DNA from: Apostichopus californicus
Lineage: Eukaryota > Echinodermata > Holothuroidea > Aspidochirotida > Stichopodidae
Assembly (NCBI GenBank): GCA_020650975.1
Contig: JAIPMN010021033.1
Span: 4,624-27,222, forward strand
Reading direction: 5' to 3'
Length of the DNA stretch: 22,599 nucleotides
A program made the translations under genes and the position numbers. Of this stretch, positions 21,301 to 22,599 are shown in pieces. Every line of letters begins with the position of its first letter. Position 1 is the first letter of the stretch. Below the pieces are notes generated by a model, which worked only from the letters and a program-made list of their open reading frames with translations, searched no databases and was not told the DNA's origin.

Positions 21301-22537
21301 TTCACTTTCTCTCTTGGCTTCTGCCGATAGTGCTCAACCGAGCTCTGGGTCTCCGCAATGCCTCCGACGATCTGATGGGCCGTTTGCGGAACGTGTCCCA
21401 AGATTTGGGTGACTTTTCAGGGAAGATCAAAGAGCTGGTGAACTTGACGTCCATGTCAGAAGACAATGTGAAGACAGCGAAAGACGCCATGAGCAAGAAC
21501 TACAGCTCGGACTTGAGGGTAAGAAGTTTCTTACCCATCTTAAGAAAATGATTACTCTGTCTTTGTTAATCTTTCATTCAGTACATTGATAGGATCCTAT
21601 TCATATGCATGCTATGAAGTATTTATTGTATTGTAATTTTTCTTATATGCAAGAACTACAGCTCGGACTTGAGGGTAAGAAGTTTCTTACCCATCTTAAG
21701 AAAATGACTACTCTGTCTTTGTTAATCTTTCGTTCAGTACAACGATTGGATCCTATTCATATGCTTGGCTATGAAGTATTTATTGTGTTGTCCTTTTTCT
21801 TATATGCAAATTAGTCCAGGATAGGTACATCTCATGCGATAGGATTGTAGTCTAGGATAACAATTGTTTTTTTTATATTGAAGAAGCATTCTGTATATAA
21901 GAAGGACTTATTTCAAAGTTTTGTTTGTAAACTTGTACAAGTTATGCAGCTCATCAGACTACATCTGTCTTTGTTGTTGTATATTATACGTGCTACGAAG
22001 GATAATAAGTAGTAGTAAAATGTAGTCAGTCTCTTTATTAGTATCAGATACTCAGTCACTAATAATGCTTTGTGGAATTTGATCTTAACACCAAAGCATA
22101 GTTTGAAGGTATCCAGTCCAAGACAAAAATGTTGCAGTGATAGAAGCTTCTTTTAATTGGGCAGGCACGACAGATGACCTCTGCATTAGAAGGTATCCAG
22201 TCAGATACAGAAATGTTGCAGCGATAGAAAGCTTCTTTTTAATTGGGCAGGCTCGACAGATAACCTCTACATTAGAAGGTATCCAGTCAGATACAGAAAT
22301 GTTGCAGTGATAGAAAGCTTCTTTTTAATTGGGCAGGCAATGAAGTCAATCATCAACACATTTTGAAACATAATTATATGAACAGAAACCTCTAAATTAG
22401 TTTTCTTTTCACTTCCTTAGGCTTCTCAGCAAGAGATTAACGATTTGCACGAGCAAGCTAAGGACGAGCGCGACAGAGCTCAGGATTTGATTGAAGCTGC
22501 AGACATCCTCCTGGTTGATGCTAACGTTGCTGTGCAG
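222..22537 (+). CDS. LAMA5: Laminin subunit alpha (alpha-3/5 class), internal part of gene, 25 exons
   Basis: Encodes the middle of a secreted basement-membrane laminin alpha chain, which assembles with beta and gamma chains through its coiled coil and binds cell receptors through C-terminal LG domains that lie outside this window. The 25 exons are 222-370, 596-711, 1528-1736, 2093-2223, 2390-2460, 3213-3357, 3871-4011, 5224-5376, 5877-5978, 6582-6665, 7939-8060, 8583-8691, 9291-9404, 10316-10443, 10981-11064, 11736-11950, 12757-12857, 15268-15448, 15929-16057, 16763-16914, 17672-17782, 18422-18533, 19628-19780, 21331-21518 and 22421-22537. All junctions are GT/AG and keep one frame (1105 full codons). 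Visible domains are the IVb end, four LE repeats, an LE repeat split by IVa, six LE repeats and the start of the domain II coiled coil. Residue-by-residue resemblance to vertebrate LAMA5 is my recollection. An alpha-3 ortholog or a single ancestral alpha-3/5 gene is equally possible, so the symbol marks a class. No start codon, stop codon or promoter lies in the window. Confidence 0.9.
371..595 (+). other. Intron 1
   Basis: 225 bp GT/AG intron (GTGAGT to TTCCGCAG) with no repeat or other feature noticed. Confidence 0.85.
596..711 (+). CDS. LAMA5: Laminin alpha exon 2: IVb domain, part
   Basis: Starts after CGCAG in phase 0 with DYILAIPEDQF and ends in YYI plus two bases before GTAAGT (phase 2). 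The motif FITYC followed by YYI is like the end of the vertebrate alpha-5 IVb domain (recollection). The last 50 or so bases of this exon and its donor recur as decayed tandem copies in the next intron. Reading through the donor meets a stop at once (AAG TAA). Confidence 0.9.
647..1140 (+). repeat. Decayed tandem copies of exon 2 end plus donor
   Basis: The anchor AGAGCTGG-AGAATTCATCAC in exon 2 (at 662) recurs in degenerate form at about 763, 851, 967 and 1073. Each copy is followed by a CTAATAA-like segment and a TATATCAAG-GT segment copied from the exon end and 5' splice site. Units are about 90 to 115 bp. The copy near 1020 keeps an intact GTAAGT and the one near 816 a GTTAGT. The copies contain stops and indels, so they are relics rather than exons. 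Confidence 0.75.
712..1527 (+). other. Intron 2
   Basis: 816 bp intron. The first half is made of exon 2-derived copies. From about 1140 to 1527 I see only ordinary sequence, with no recognisable element, before the pyrimidine tract CTTTTTTCTCCTTTTAG. Confidence 0.85.
1528..1736 (+). CDS. LAMA5: Laminin alpha exon 3: IVb end and first LE repeat
   Basis: Acceptor CTCCTTTTAG; the first base completes an Asn codon, then MEAPDICQDGVFSIS. From CDCNPSGSLGFTCER the exon carries a full eight-cysteine laminin EGF-like (LE) repeat ending GHYGFPNC. The donor is GTAAGT, with the last codon split after one base (phase 1). The cysteine count and the GxxCxxC plus GYxGFPxC pattern define the LE fold. Confidence 0.93.
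1737..2092 (+). other. Intron 3, low-complexity T/A tract
   Basis: 356 bp intron with long poly-T and poly-A runs between 1798 and 1932 and nothing gene-like. Confidence 0.85.
2093..2223 (+). CDS. LAMA5: Laminin alpha exon 4: second LE repeat
   Basis: Begins after TTGCAG, completing an Ala codon, and reads CSCPNNICNEVSGECICP through DPLVGCV, one eight-cysteine LE repeat. Ends in phase 0 at GTAAGT. The order and spacing match the LE repeat that follows IVb in alpha-5 chains. Confidence 0.93.
2224..2389 (+). other. Intron 4
   Basis: 166 bp intron, GTAAGT to CTTTTAG, no feature seen. Confidence 0.85.
2390..2460 (+). CDS. LAMA5: Laminin alpha exon 5: third LE repeat, first half
   Basis: A short exon (71 bases) after TTCTTTTAG. 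It reads ECECEERGIEGSKGVCDP and ends in GQC plus two bases of an Arg codon (phase 2) at the donor GTAATG. It holds cysteines 1 to 4 of the LE repeat; exon 6 supplies the rest. Confidence 0.9.
2515..2910 (-). mobile_element. 5'-truncated non-LTR retrotransposon (LINE) remnant
   Basis: On the minus strand the sequence reads like the C-terminal region of a LINE reverse-transcriptase polyprotein: IDYKVLLLTFKCIHGIAPHY, then LRSSTQSLLSMYPVSTKSYG, then an in-frame TAG, then LWKKIPLNIKNVVS and FKTVLKTHLFSLL followed by TAA. It continues into a 3' tail with GCGCTATATAAG and an ATT microsatellite (2517-2534 on the + strand). The premature stop and the missing 5' part show it is dead. The domain family is recognised from typical motifs; the clade (CR1/L2-like) is a guess. 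Confidence 0.75.
2993..3085 (+). repeat. Polypurine GA/GGGA tract
   Basis: About 90 bp almost free of pyrimidines, with many GGG and GGAGG runs. It could form a G-quadruplex or triplex on the non-template strand. It lies between the LINE remnant and exon 6. Confidence 0.8.
3213..3357 (+). CDS. LAMA5: Laminin alpha exon 6: third LE repeat end, fourth LE start
   Basis: Acceptor CACGCTACAG. The first base completes Arg, then CKTNVGGRRCNQCLDGHHQ closes LE repeat 3. LECDCEPAGILPQICDQ opens repeat 4. Ends CLCK in phase 0 at GTAAAG. A purine-rich tract and a LINE remnant lie in the intron just upstream. Confidence 0.92.
3358..3870 (+). other. Intron 6
   Basis: 513 bp intron. It contains a short hairpin (ACTCGTGT paired with AACACGAGT near 3490-3512) and a C-run at 3847-3857 that forms the pyrimidine tract of the exon 7 acceptor. 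No mobile element was recognised. Confidence 0.8.
3871..4011 (+). CDS. LAMA5: Laminin alpha exon 7: fourth LE end and N-terminal part of split LE
   Basis: After the acceptor CGTGTCCAG it reads DNVIGSRCDRCTIDSFN, closing LE repeat 4, then CFCFGVTDNCKSYTRNRGP, which gives three cysteines of the next LE repeat before IVa interrupts it. The CFCFG motif is typical of the LE segment preceding laminin IVa domains. Phase 0 at both ends. Confidence 0.93.
4041..4086 (+). repeat. 23 bp tandem duplication
   Basis: Two copies of a 23 bp unit beginning AAATAAAATCTTCTATTTTA, starting at 4041 and about 4064, just inside intron 7. Confidence 0.8.
4090..4300 (+). mobile_element. LINE/SINE 3' end with conserved tail
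   Basis: The segment 4233-4285 (TGTAAAGCGCTTCGAGCAGC, then AATGCTGATGAATGCGCTAT, then ATAAGTACT) followed by a TTTTA-rich tail is the typical 3' end of L2/CR1-like LINEs and their partner SINEs. It is on the + strand, and only the 3' end is recognisable; the 5' limit is uncertain. Confidence 0.7.
4990..5140 (+). repeat. Tandem duplication, two 74-77 bp units
   Basis: Unit 1 (4990-5063) and unit 2 (5064-5140) both run from TCAAGGA through GTGACACAAGTGT and ATGTCTGTTCCACG to GACCCTG, with a few changes. G-rich, intron 7. Confidence 0.85.
5224..5376 (+). CDS. LAMA5: Laminin alpha exon 8: IVa (L4a) domain, start
   Basis: Follows TTCGATATAG. Starts VEFREEWQV and ends YWIPPSNWLGSK before GTATGA, phase 0 at both ends, 51 codons and no cysteine. 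The YW-x-PPS-x-LG motif near the end is a recognisable landmark of laminin IV domains. The acceptor tract has only moderate pyrimidine content, but frame and homology fix it. Confidence 0.9.
5377..5876 (+). other. Intron 8
   Basis: 500 bp intron holding the inverted-end candidate element and otherwise unremarkable sequence up to CGTTTTCAG. Confidence 0.85.
5468..5757. mobile_element. Candidate MITE with 21 bp inverted ends
   Basis: The left arm GTCCATTAACCATAGGTTGC (5468-5488) is the inverse of the right arm TGCAACCTATAGCTAATGGA (5737-5757) with two mismatches, enclosing 290 bp of intron 8. A related sequence, TATAGGTTGCATCCAA, occurs near 11243. No target-site duplication was identified, so element status is tentative. 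Confidence 0.5.
5877..5978 (+). CDS. LAMA5: Laminin alpha exon 9: IVa domain
   Basis: 34 codons after CTCGTTTTCAG, phase 0 at both ends, starting LSSYGGYLRYRVH and ending DDVTIT at GTATGA. The SSYGGxLRY motif is the strongest signature of the laminin IV domain in this window. The exon is symmetric, so skipping it would keep frame but remove this core strand. Confidence 0.93.
5979..6581 (+). other. Intron 9 with AC repeat and ATTA-rich tract
   Basis: 603 bp intron. A C-run and a short AC repeat lie at 6260-6290. From 6365 to 6530 the sequence is A/T-rich with many TAATTA/ATTA cores. No coding or mobile element was seen. Confidence 0.8.
6582..6665 (+). CDS. LAMA5: Laminin alpha exon 10: IVa domain
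   Basis: 28 codons after CACATAG. It reads GNGIGITYTN and ends VNIKMVE at GTAAGT, phase 0 at both ends and no cysteine. It corresponds to the strand between the SSYGG core and the SREDF helix of the IVa domain. Confidence 0.88.
6894..6928 (+). repeat. GTGC tetranucleotide microsatellite
   Basis: About seven GTGC/GCGT units in intron 10, alternating purine and pyrimidine. Confidence 0.9.
6943..7088. repeat. Cluster of GTCCTCGG motifs with one inverted copy
   Basis: GTCCTCGG occurs at 6971, 7003 and 7081, and its inverse ACCGAGGAC at 6943-6951. The 6943 and 6971 copies could pair as a 9 bp stem. AGAATTC flanks the central pair. Possibly the end of a dispersed repeat. Confidence 0.45.
7939..8060 (+). 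CDS. LAMA5: Laminin alpha exon 11: IVa domain, C-terminal part
   Basis: Acceptor TTTGTTCCTAAG. It reads DNFHYTGSSRTVSREDFLMV, then LANIDDFKIRAQY, ending with two bases of a Ser codon (phase 2) at GTAAAA. The TVSREDFMxVLANL-type motif is standard for laminin IV domains. An open frame extends upstream from about 7858, but it lacks homology and crosses the acceptor. Confidence 0.92.
8061..8582 (+). other. Intron 11
   Basis: 522 bp intron mostly occupied by the candidate dispersed repeat, ending in GTGTTTTATTTTCTAG. Confidence 0.85.
8165..8530. mobile_element. Candidate dispersed repeat, class unknown
   Basis: This stretch of intron 11 is more GC- and CpG-rich than its surroundings and has a B-box-like GTTTCGAATGA near 8232. 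It resembles high-copy repeats I associate with sea cucumber sequences, but that is memory and not a search. I found no terminal repeats, so the borders are approximate. Confidence 0.35.
8583..8691 (+). CDS. LAMA5: Laminin alpha exon 12: IVa end and split LE, C-terminal part
   Basis: After TTTTCTAG one base completes Ser, then LSEVSLDVTRKDG ends IVa and ASSVERCRCPPEYTGLSCE resumes the interrupted LE repeat. The donor is GTACGT, phase 0. Together with the three cysteines of exon 7 and the last two in exon 13 the split repeat regains eight cysteines. Confidence 0.93.
8692..9290 (+). other. Intron 12
   Basis: 599 bp intron, over half of it the MITE. The rest (9102-9290) is ordinary intron sequence. 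Confidence 0.85.
8784..9095. mobile_element. hAT-like MITE with 14 bp TIRs and TATTTG target duplication
   Basis: Starts CAGGGATGTGCTCA (8784-8797) and ends with the perfect inverse TGAGCACATCCCTG (9082-9095). It is flanked on both sides by TATTTG (8778-8783 and 9096-9101). CAGGG ends are typical of hAT elements, though hAT duplications are usually 8 bp and here I see 6. It is 312 bp with no transposase, hence non-autonomous. The interior has GGGCGGCA/TGCCCGGC motifs near both ends. Confidence 0.82.
9291..9404 (+). CDS. LAMA5: Laminin alpha exon 13: split LE end and next LE start
   Basis: 38 codons after CTCATGCAG. QCAPGHYRINRGRFLGQC completes the split LE repeat and CQCNNHTNQCDPQTGRCE starts the next. 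The donor reads GAG then GTAAAT, and runs straight into an ATT microsatellite belonging to a LINE/SINE tail. One N-glycosylation sequon, NHT. Confidence 0.93.
9405..10315 (+). other. Intron 13
   Basis: 911 bp intron. Beyond the tail it holds a short duplication of an AAAATGACAAAA-ATATGAATA segment (near 9485 and 9656), an AT dinucleotide run at 9826-9842 and otherwise A/T-rich sequence without recognisable genes. Confidence 0.8.
9409..9490 (-). mobile_element. LINE/SINE 3' tail abutting the exon 13 donor
   Basis: On the minus strand it reads TGTAAAGCGCTCTTGAACAT, then GCTGAAGCATGAAAATAGCG, then CTATATAAATTTGGT and an ATT microsatellite that reaches the +5 position of the exon 13 donor. It is the same tail family as at 4233-4285. 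The 5' extent on the minus strand (beyond 9490) is not clear. Confidence 0.65.
10316..10443 (+). CDS. LAMA5: Laminin alpha exon 14: LE repeat end and next LE start
   Basis: After ATTCCTAG it reads NCQDNTEGAQCQKCRTGYHG, closing an LE repeat with the usual NTxGxxCxxC pattern. SCEICACPEAREDQ opens another. Ends with two bases of an Asn codon at GTAAAG (phase 2). Confidence 0.93.
10444..10980 (+). other. Intron 14
   Basis: 537 bp intron with a GGAGCAGGGTCGGGCAG duplication (10563-10605), a C-run near 10720-10735 and the GTGGTCCAC repeats. Confidence 0.85.
10846..10929 (+). repeat. Short tandem repeats of GTGGTCCACTTTT
   Basis: Three 15 bp copies of TTTGTGGTCCAC are flanked by copies of GAGTGGTTCACTT, about 50 bp before the exon 15 acceptor. 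Confidence 0.85.
10981..11064 (+). CDS. LAMA5: Laminin alpha exon 15: LE repeat, middle part
   Basis: A short exon (84 bases) after TCTCTCGACAG. The first base completes Asn, then FAETCEYTISNDVICNC and GHTGQYCE. Ends with two bases of a Gln codon at GTGAGT (phase 2). NFAE-x-C in this position is shared with vertebrate LAMA5 as I recall it. Confidence 0.9.
11065..11735 (+). other. Intron 15
   Basis: 671 bp intron. Near 11243 it carries TATAGGTTGCATCCAA, also present in the intron 8 candidate element, and then the microsatellite. The rest shows nothing recognisable. Confidence 0.8.
11471..11600 (+). repeat. ATT / GATTAT microsatellite
   Basis: About 130 bp of ATT and TATGAT units in intron 15, with interruptions. 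Confidence 0.95.
11736..11950 (+). CDS. LAMA5: Laminin alpha exon 16: LE repeat end plus one complete LE
   Basis: The longest exon here. After CATCGCAG, CDEGYYGDPSRPYGRC closes one LE repeat. CGCSGNTDASLPGPECD through YYGDAENLKNC is a complete eight-cysteine repeat. Ends one base into a codon (phase 1) at GTATGA. Confidence 0.94.
11951..12756 (+). other. Intron 16
   Basis: 806 bp intron. A perfect 9 bp hairpin (ACGATCTGT at 12194-12202, ACAGATCGT at 12210-12218) precedes the 25 bp minisatellite. Nothing else was recognised. Confidence 0.85.
12429..12651 (+). repeat. 25 bp minisatellite with GGGGCCCC core, 9 copies
   Basis: Nine units start at 12429, 12454, 12479 and so on every 25 bp, with consensus AGGAACGACATGATAGGGGC followed by CCCTG. 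Each unit contains the palindrome GGGGCCCC. Long minus-strand reading frames here are by-products of a 25 bp unit read in three frames. Confidence 0.95.
12757..12857 (+). CDS. LAMA5: Laminin alpha exon 17: LE repeat
   Basis: After TTTCTCTCAG two bases complete Arg, then CDCDRYGSESCNSTTGECHC and GERCDQCA, ending in phase 0 at GTGAGT. It holds seven cysteines of an LE repeat; the eighth is in exon 18. It contains the sequon NST. The intron that follows is mostly minisatellite. Confidence 0.93.
12858..15267 (+). other. Intron 17, largest in window
   Basis: 2410 bp intron. Before the array, 12953-13003 (CTTAGCAGGATCTTTGTCAG) resembles the inner edge of the foldback element in intron 22. After the array only about 22 bp, including CCCTCCTTCCAG, precede exon 18, so the branch point must lie in or at the edge of the last repeat unit. 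Confidence 0.85.
13045..15244 (+). repeat. 2.2 kb minisatellite, about 38 bp unit, roughly 55-58 copies
   Basis: The unit core is GACAGACACATAGAAAAAC, followed by AGGTTAAATATACAAGAGG. Variants include TATACGTGAGG, TATACATGAGG and AAACAAGATGG, and shortened 23 bp units at 13085-13170. The copy number is estimated from length. The array fills most of intron 17. Minus-strand open frames of up to about 240 codons in it repeat the same short peptide in all frames and are not genes. Confidence 0.97.
15268..15448 (+). CDS. LAMA5: Laminin alpha exon 18: LE end plus complete LE repeat
   Basis: After CTCCTTCCAG it reads PFHYDFESGEGC, ending one LE repeat, then CGCAVASVSFECDVRTGACE through GFYGYSQFGC, a complete one. 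Ends one base into the next codon at GTAAGT (phase 1). The acceptor is only about 22 bp after the last minisatellite unit. Confidence 0.94.
15535..15628 (+). repeat. 48 bp tandem duplication, C-rich
   Basis: Two copies of ACCCAAATCAGTCCACCCAC followed by a C-rich stretch start at 15535 and 15583 in intron 18. Confidence 0.85.
15628..15900 (+). repeat. TATCTATGTTTT low-complexity repeat
   Basis: Irregular repeats of TATCTATGTTTT and TATCTATCTTTT fill the second half of intron 18 up to the acceptor region. Confidence 0.9.
15929..16057 (+). CDS. LAMA5: Laminin alpha exon 19: last LE repeat
   Basis: After TTCAAACAG it reads TCRCPPKLRCDPDSGECICP and GPKCDQCEERFILTDAGCL, a complete eight-cysteine LE repeat with phase 1 introns on both sides, so it is a self-contained exchangeable module. 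It is the last LE repeat before the coiled coil. Confidence 0.94.
16058..16762 (+). other. Intron 19
   Basis: 705 bp intron, GTAAGT to CTCTATCAG. I see no repeat, mobile element or gene in it. Confidence 0.8.
16763..16914 (+). CDS. LAMA5: Laminin alpha exon 20: start of domain II coiled coil
   Basis: After CTCTATCAG it reads PCDDCVHELLDILDEMDF. The CxxC pair at the head of the coiled coil is where laminin chains form interchain disulfides (family knowledge). Helical, leucine-rich sequence follows and ends MHDVQ at GTAGAG, phase 0. It contains the sequons NHS, NVS and NST. Confidence 0.92.
16915..17671 (+). other. Intron 20
   Basis: 757 bp intron. Apart from the G-rich tract nothing is recognisable. 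Confidence 0.8.
17016..17069 (+). repeat. G-rich tract, possible G-quadruplex
   Basis: Many GGG runs (GAGGGAGGGGGAGGTGGGG and a run of ten G) in intron 20 on the coding strand. Confidence 0.7.
17672..17782 (+). CDS. LAMA5: Laminin alpha exon 21: domain II coiled coil
   Basis: 37 codons after CCTTTTCCAG, phase 0 at both ends. It starts NKTEVFEINNNDMDMKL and ends LARKILKQ at GTAAAG. There is no cysteine; hydrophobic residues are spaced in heptads. Sequons NKT and NST. Confidence 0.9.
17783..18421 (+). other. Intron 21
   Basis: 639 bp intron, GTAAAG to a CTCTCTCTCAG tract. No feature was recognised. Confidence 0.8.
18422..18533 (+). CDS. LAMA5: Laminin alpha exon 22: domain II coiled coil
   Basis: After CTCTCTCTCAG it reads GGKTNETGQEMVATTSKTLE and then AAKINQTYKYIQ, ending one base into a codon at GTTAGT (phase 1). 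The composition is coiled coil; sequons NET and NQT. The phase agrees with exon 23, which starts with two bases completing Asp. Confidence 0.9.
18611..18899. mobile_element. Foldback/MITE element with perfect 39 bp inverted arms
   Basis: The left arm 18611-18649 (starting GTGTAAAAGTAAGTTGGCCT, ending CGATCCTAGCAG) and the right arm 18861-18899 are perfect inverses. The 289 bp element has a purine-rich interior and no coding capacity. No clear target-site duplication was found at these ends, so the true termini may differ by a few bases. Confidence 0.8.
19200..19335 (+). repeat. GTTGAT/GATGAT trinucleotide-like repeat
   Basis: Irregular TTGATGATGTTGTTGATGTT sequence in intron 22. Confidence 0.85.
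19406..19438 (+). repeat. Seven-run GGG tract, strong G-quadruplex candidate
   Basis: Seven GGG runs separated by loops of 1 to 4 bases (GGGCTGGGCTGGGTGG and on) on the coding strand of intron 22. Confidence 0.8.
19628..19780 (+). CDS. LAMA5: Laminin alpha exon 23: domain II coiled coil
   Basis: After ATTGCCAACAG it reads QAKLTAPASNESLGISDML, then NARLILEEIRGRNHLEES, ending ELEAAAE plus one base at GTAAGG (phase 1 at both ends). The ML-x-x-A-x-x-IL-x-EI spacing is heptad-like and corresponds to a conserved domain II stretch of alpha-5 chains (recollection). Sequon NES. Confidence 0.9.
20622..21235 (+). repeat. Degenerate tandem repeat, about 185 bp unit, 3 copies plus a partial
   Basis: GAGCTTTTCAA anchors at 20785, 20971 and 21153, each followed by CTGTAATATATTTAAAGAAAT, TTAGCTATAA and (twice) ACCATTTCTTAATGG. 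A further partial copy at 20624 is separated by the TTTCAT microsatellite. Confidence 0.85.
20692..20757 (+). repeat. TTTCAT/TTTTATTTCAT microsatellite
   Basis: Irregular repeats of TTTCAT and TTTTATTTCAT between partial copies of the 185 bp repeat in intron 23. Confidence 0.9.
21331..21518 (+). CDS. LAMA5: Laminin alpha exon 24: domain II coiled coil
   Basis: After CTGCCGATAG two bases complete Leu, then LNRALGLRNASDDLMGRL through AKDAMSKNYSSDLR, phase 0 at GTAAGA. Four sequons (NAS, NVS, NLT, NYS). The last 26 bases and the donor are duplicated 156 bp downstream in the intron. Confidence 0.92.
21493..21808 (+). repeat. 156 bp tandem duplication spanning exon 24 end and donor
   Basis: The last 26 bases of exon 24, its GTAAGA donor and about 130 bp of intron are repeated with period 156 bp (GCAAGAACTACAGCTCGGAC at 21493 and again at 21649). 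The copies differ at only a few sites, so the duplication is fairly recent. The second donor is intact. Confidence 0.95.
21519..22420 (+). other. Intron 24
   Basis: 902 bp intron made largely of the exon-end duplication and the 85 bp repeat. 21809-22104 shows nothing recognisable. Confidence 0.85.
22105..22338 (+). repeat. 85 bp tandem repeat, 2.8 copies
   Basis: GAAGGTATCCAGTC starts copies at 22105, 22189 and 22275. Each continues through ATGTTGCAG and AAGCTTCTTTTTAATTGGGC, and the copies are highly similar. Confidence 0.95.
22421..22537 (+). CDS. LAMA5: Laminin alpha exon 25: domain II coiled coil, last exon in window
   Basis: After CACTTCCTTAG it reads ASQQEINDLHEQAKDERD, then LIEAADILLVDANVAVQ, phase 0 at both ends, donor GTATGT. 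It is strongly charged and helical as expected for domain II. The last 21 exonic bases and the donor recur 45 bp downstream; using the downstream donor would read into TAG (22547-22549), so the first donor must be the main one. The gene continues beyond the window. Confidence 0.9.
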
Positions 22538-22599
22538 GTATGTATGTAGGTATGCATGTAGGATGCTAACGTTGCTGTGCAGGTATGTATGTAGGTATG
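22517..22599 (+). repeat. 45 bp tandem duplication spanning exon 25 end and donor
   Basis: A 38 bp segment starting GATGCTAACGTTGCTGTGCA occurs at 22517-22554 and 22562-22599, identical in both. It includes the last 21 bases of exon 25 and its GTATGT donor. The window ends inside it, so more copies may follow. Confidence 0.95.

Larger units (their letters stand above)
19781..21330 (+). other. Intron 23
   Basis: 1550 bp intron. A C/A-run at 19862-19883 and then 19900-20620 show no recognisable element; the 185 bp repeats follow. Confidence 0.8.

Noticed and set aside
22538-22583. Second exon 25 donor as an alternative splice site
   Set aside because: Extension to it reads GTA TGT ATG TAG, a stop after three codons, so it is unlikely to be used productively.

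Overview
The window is animal genomic DNA carrying the middle of one large gene on the + strand. It encodes a laminin alpha subunit of the alpha-3/alpha-5 class (LAMA5-like; Drosophila LanA is the same class). I could place 25 exons between 222 and 22537. They join in one frame through canonical GT/AG sites into 1105 full codons plus a split first codon. The gene is open at both ends: the N-terminal LN domain and first LE repeats lie upstream, and the rest of the coiled coil and the LG domains lie downstream. No second gene, promoter, poly-A site or RNA gene was supported on either strand.

Domain order: end of the IVb (L4b) domain (exons 1-3); four LE repeats (exons 3-7); an LE repeat split by the cysteine-free IVa (L4a) domain (exons 7-13); six further LE repeats (exons 13-20); then the start of the domain II coiled coil (exons 20-25), which is rich in N-glycosylation sequons. 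Domain IVb plus the LE/IVa order argues for the alpha-3/5 class rather than alpha-1/2, beta or gamma.

Organism: short exons, introns of 0.2 to 2.4 kb, many microsatellites and several LINE/SINE tails ending in GCGCTATATAA suggest a marine invertebrate deuterostome. One intronic repeat (about 8165-8530) resembles repeats I associate with sea cucumbers. Echinoderm, possibly holothurian, is my best guess with moderate confidence and rests on recollection, not a search.

Introns hold most of the unusual content. There is a 2.2 kb minisatellite of about 38 bp units ending about 22 bp before an acceptor, and a 25 bp GGGGCCCC-containing tandem array. There is a hAT-like MITE with perfect 14 bp terminal repeats and a 6 bp target duplication, and a 289 bp foldback element with perfect 39 bp arms. 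There is also a dead LINE fragment with a recognisable reverse-transcriptase C-terminal region. At three exons (2, 24, 25) the exon end plus its 5' splice site has been tandemly copied into the following intron. I see no evidence for a novel multi-gene system; these exon-end duplications are the most interesting signal.
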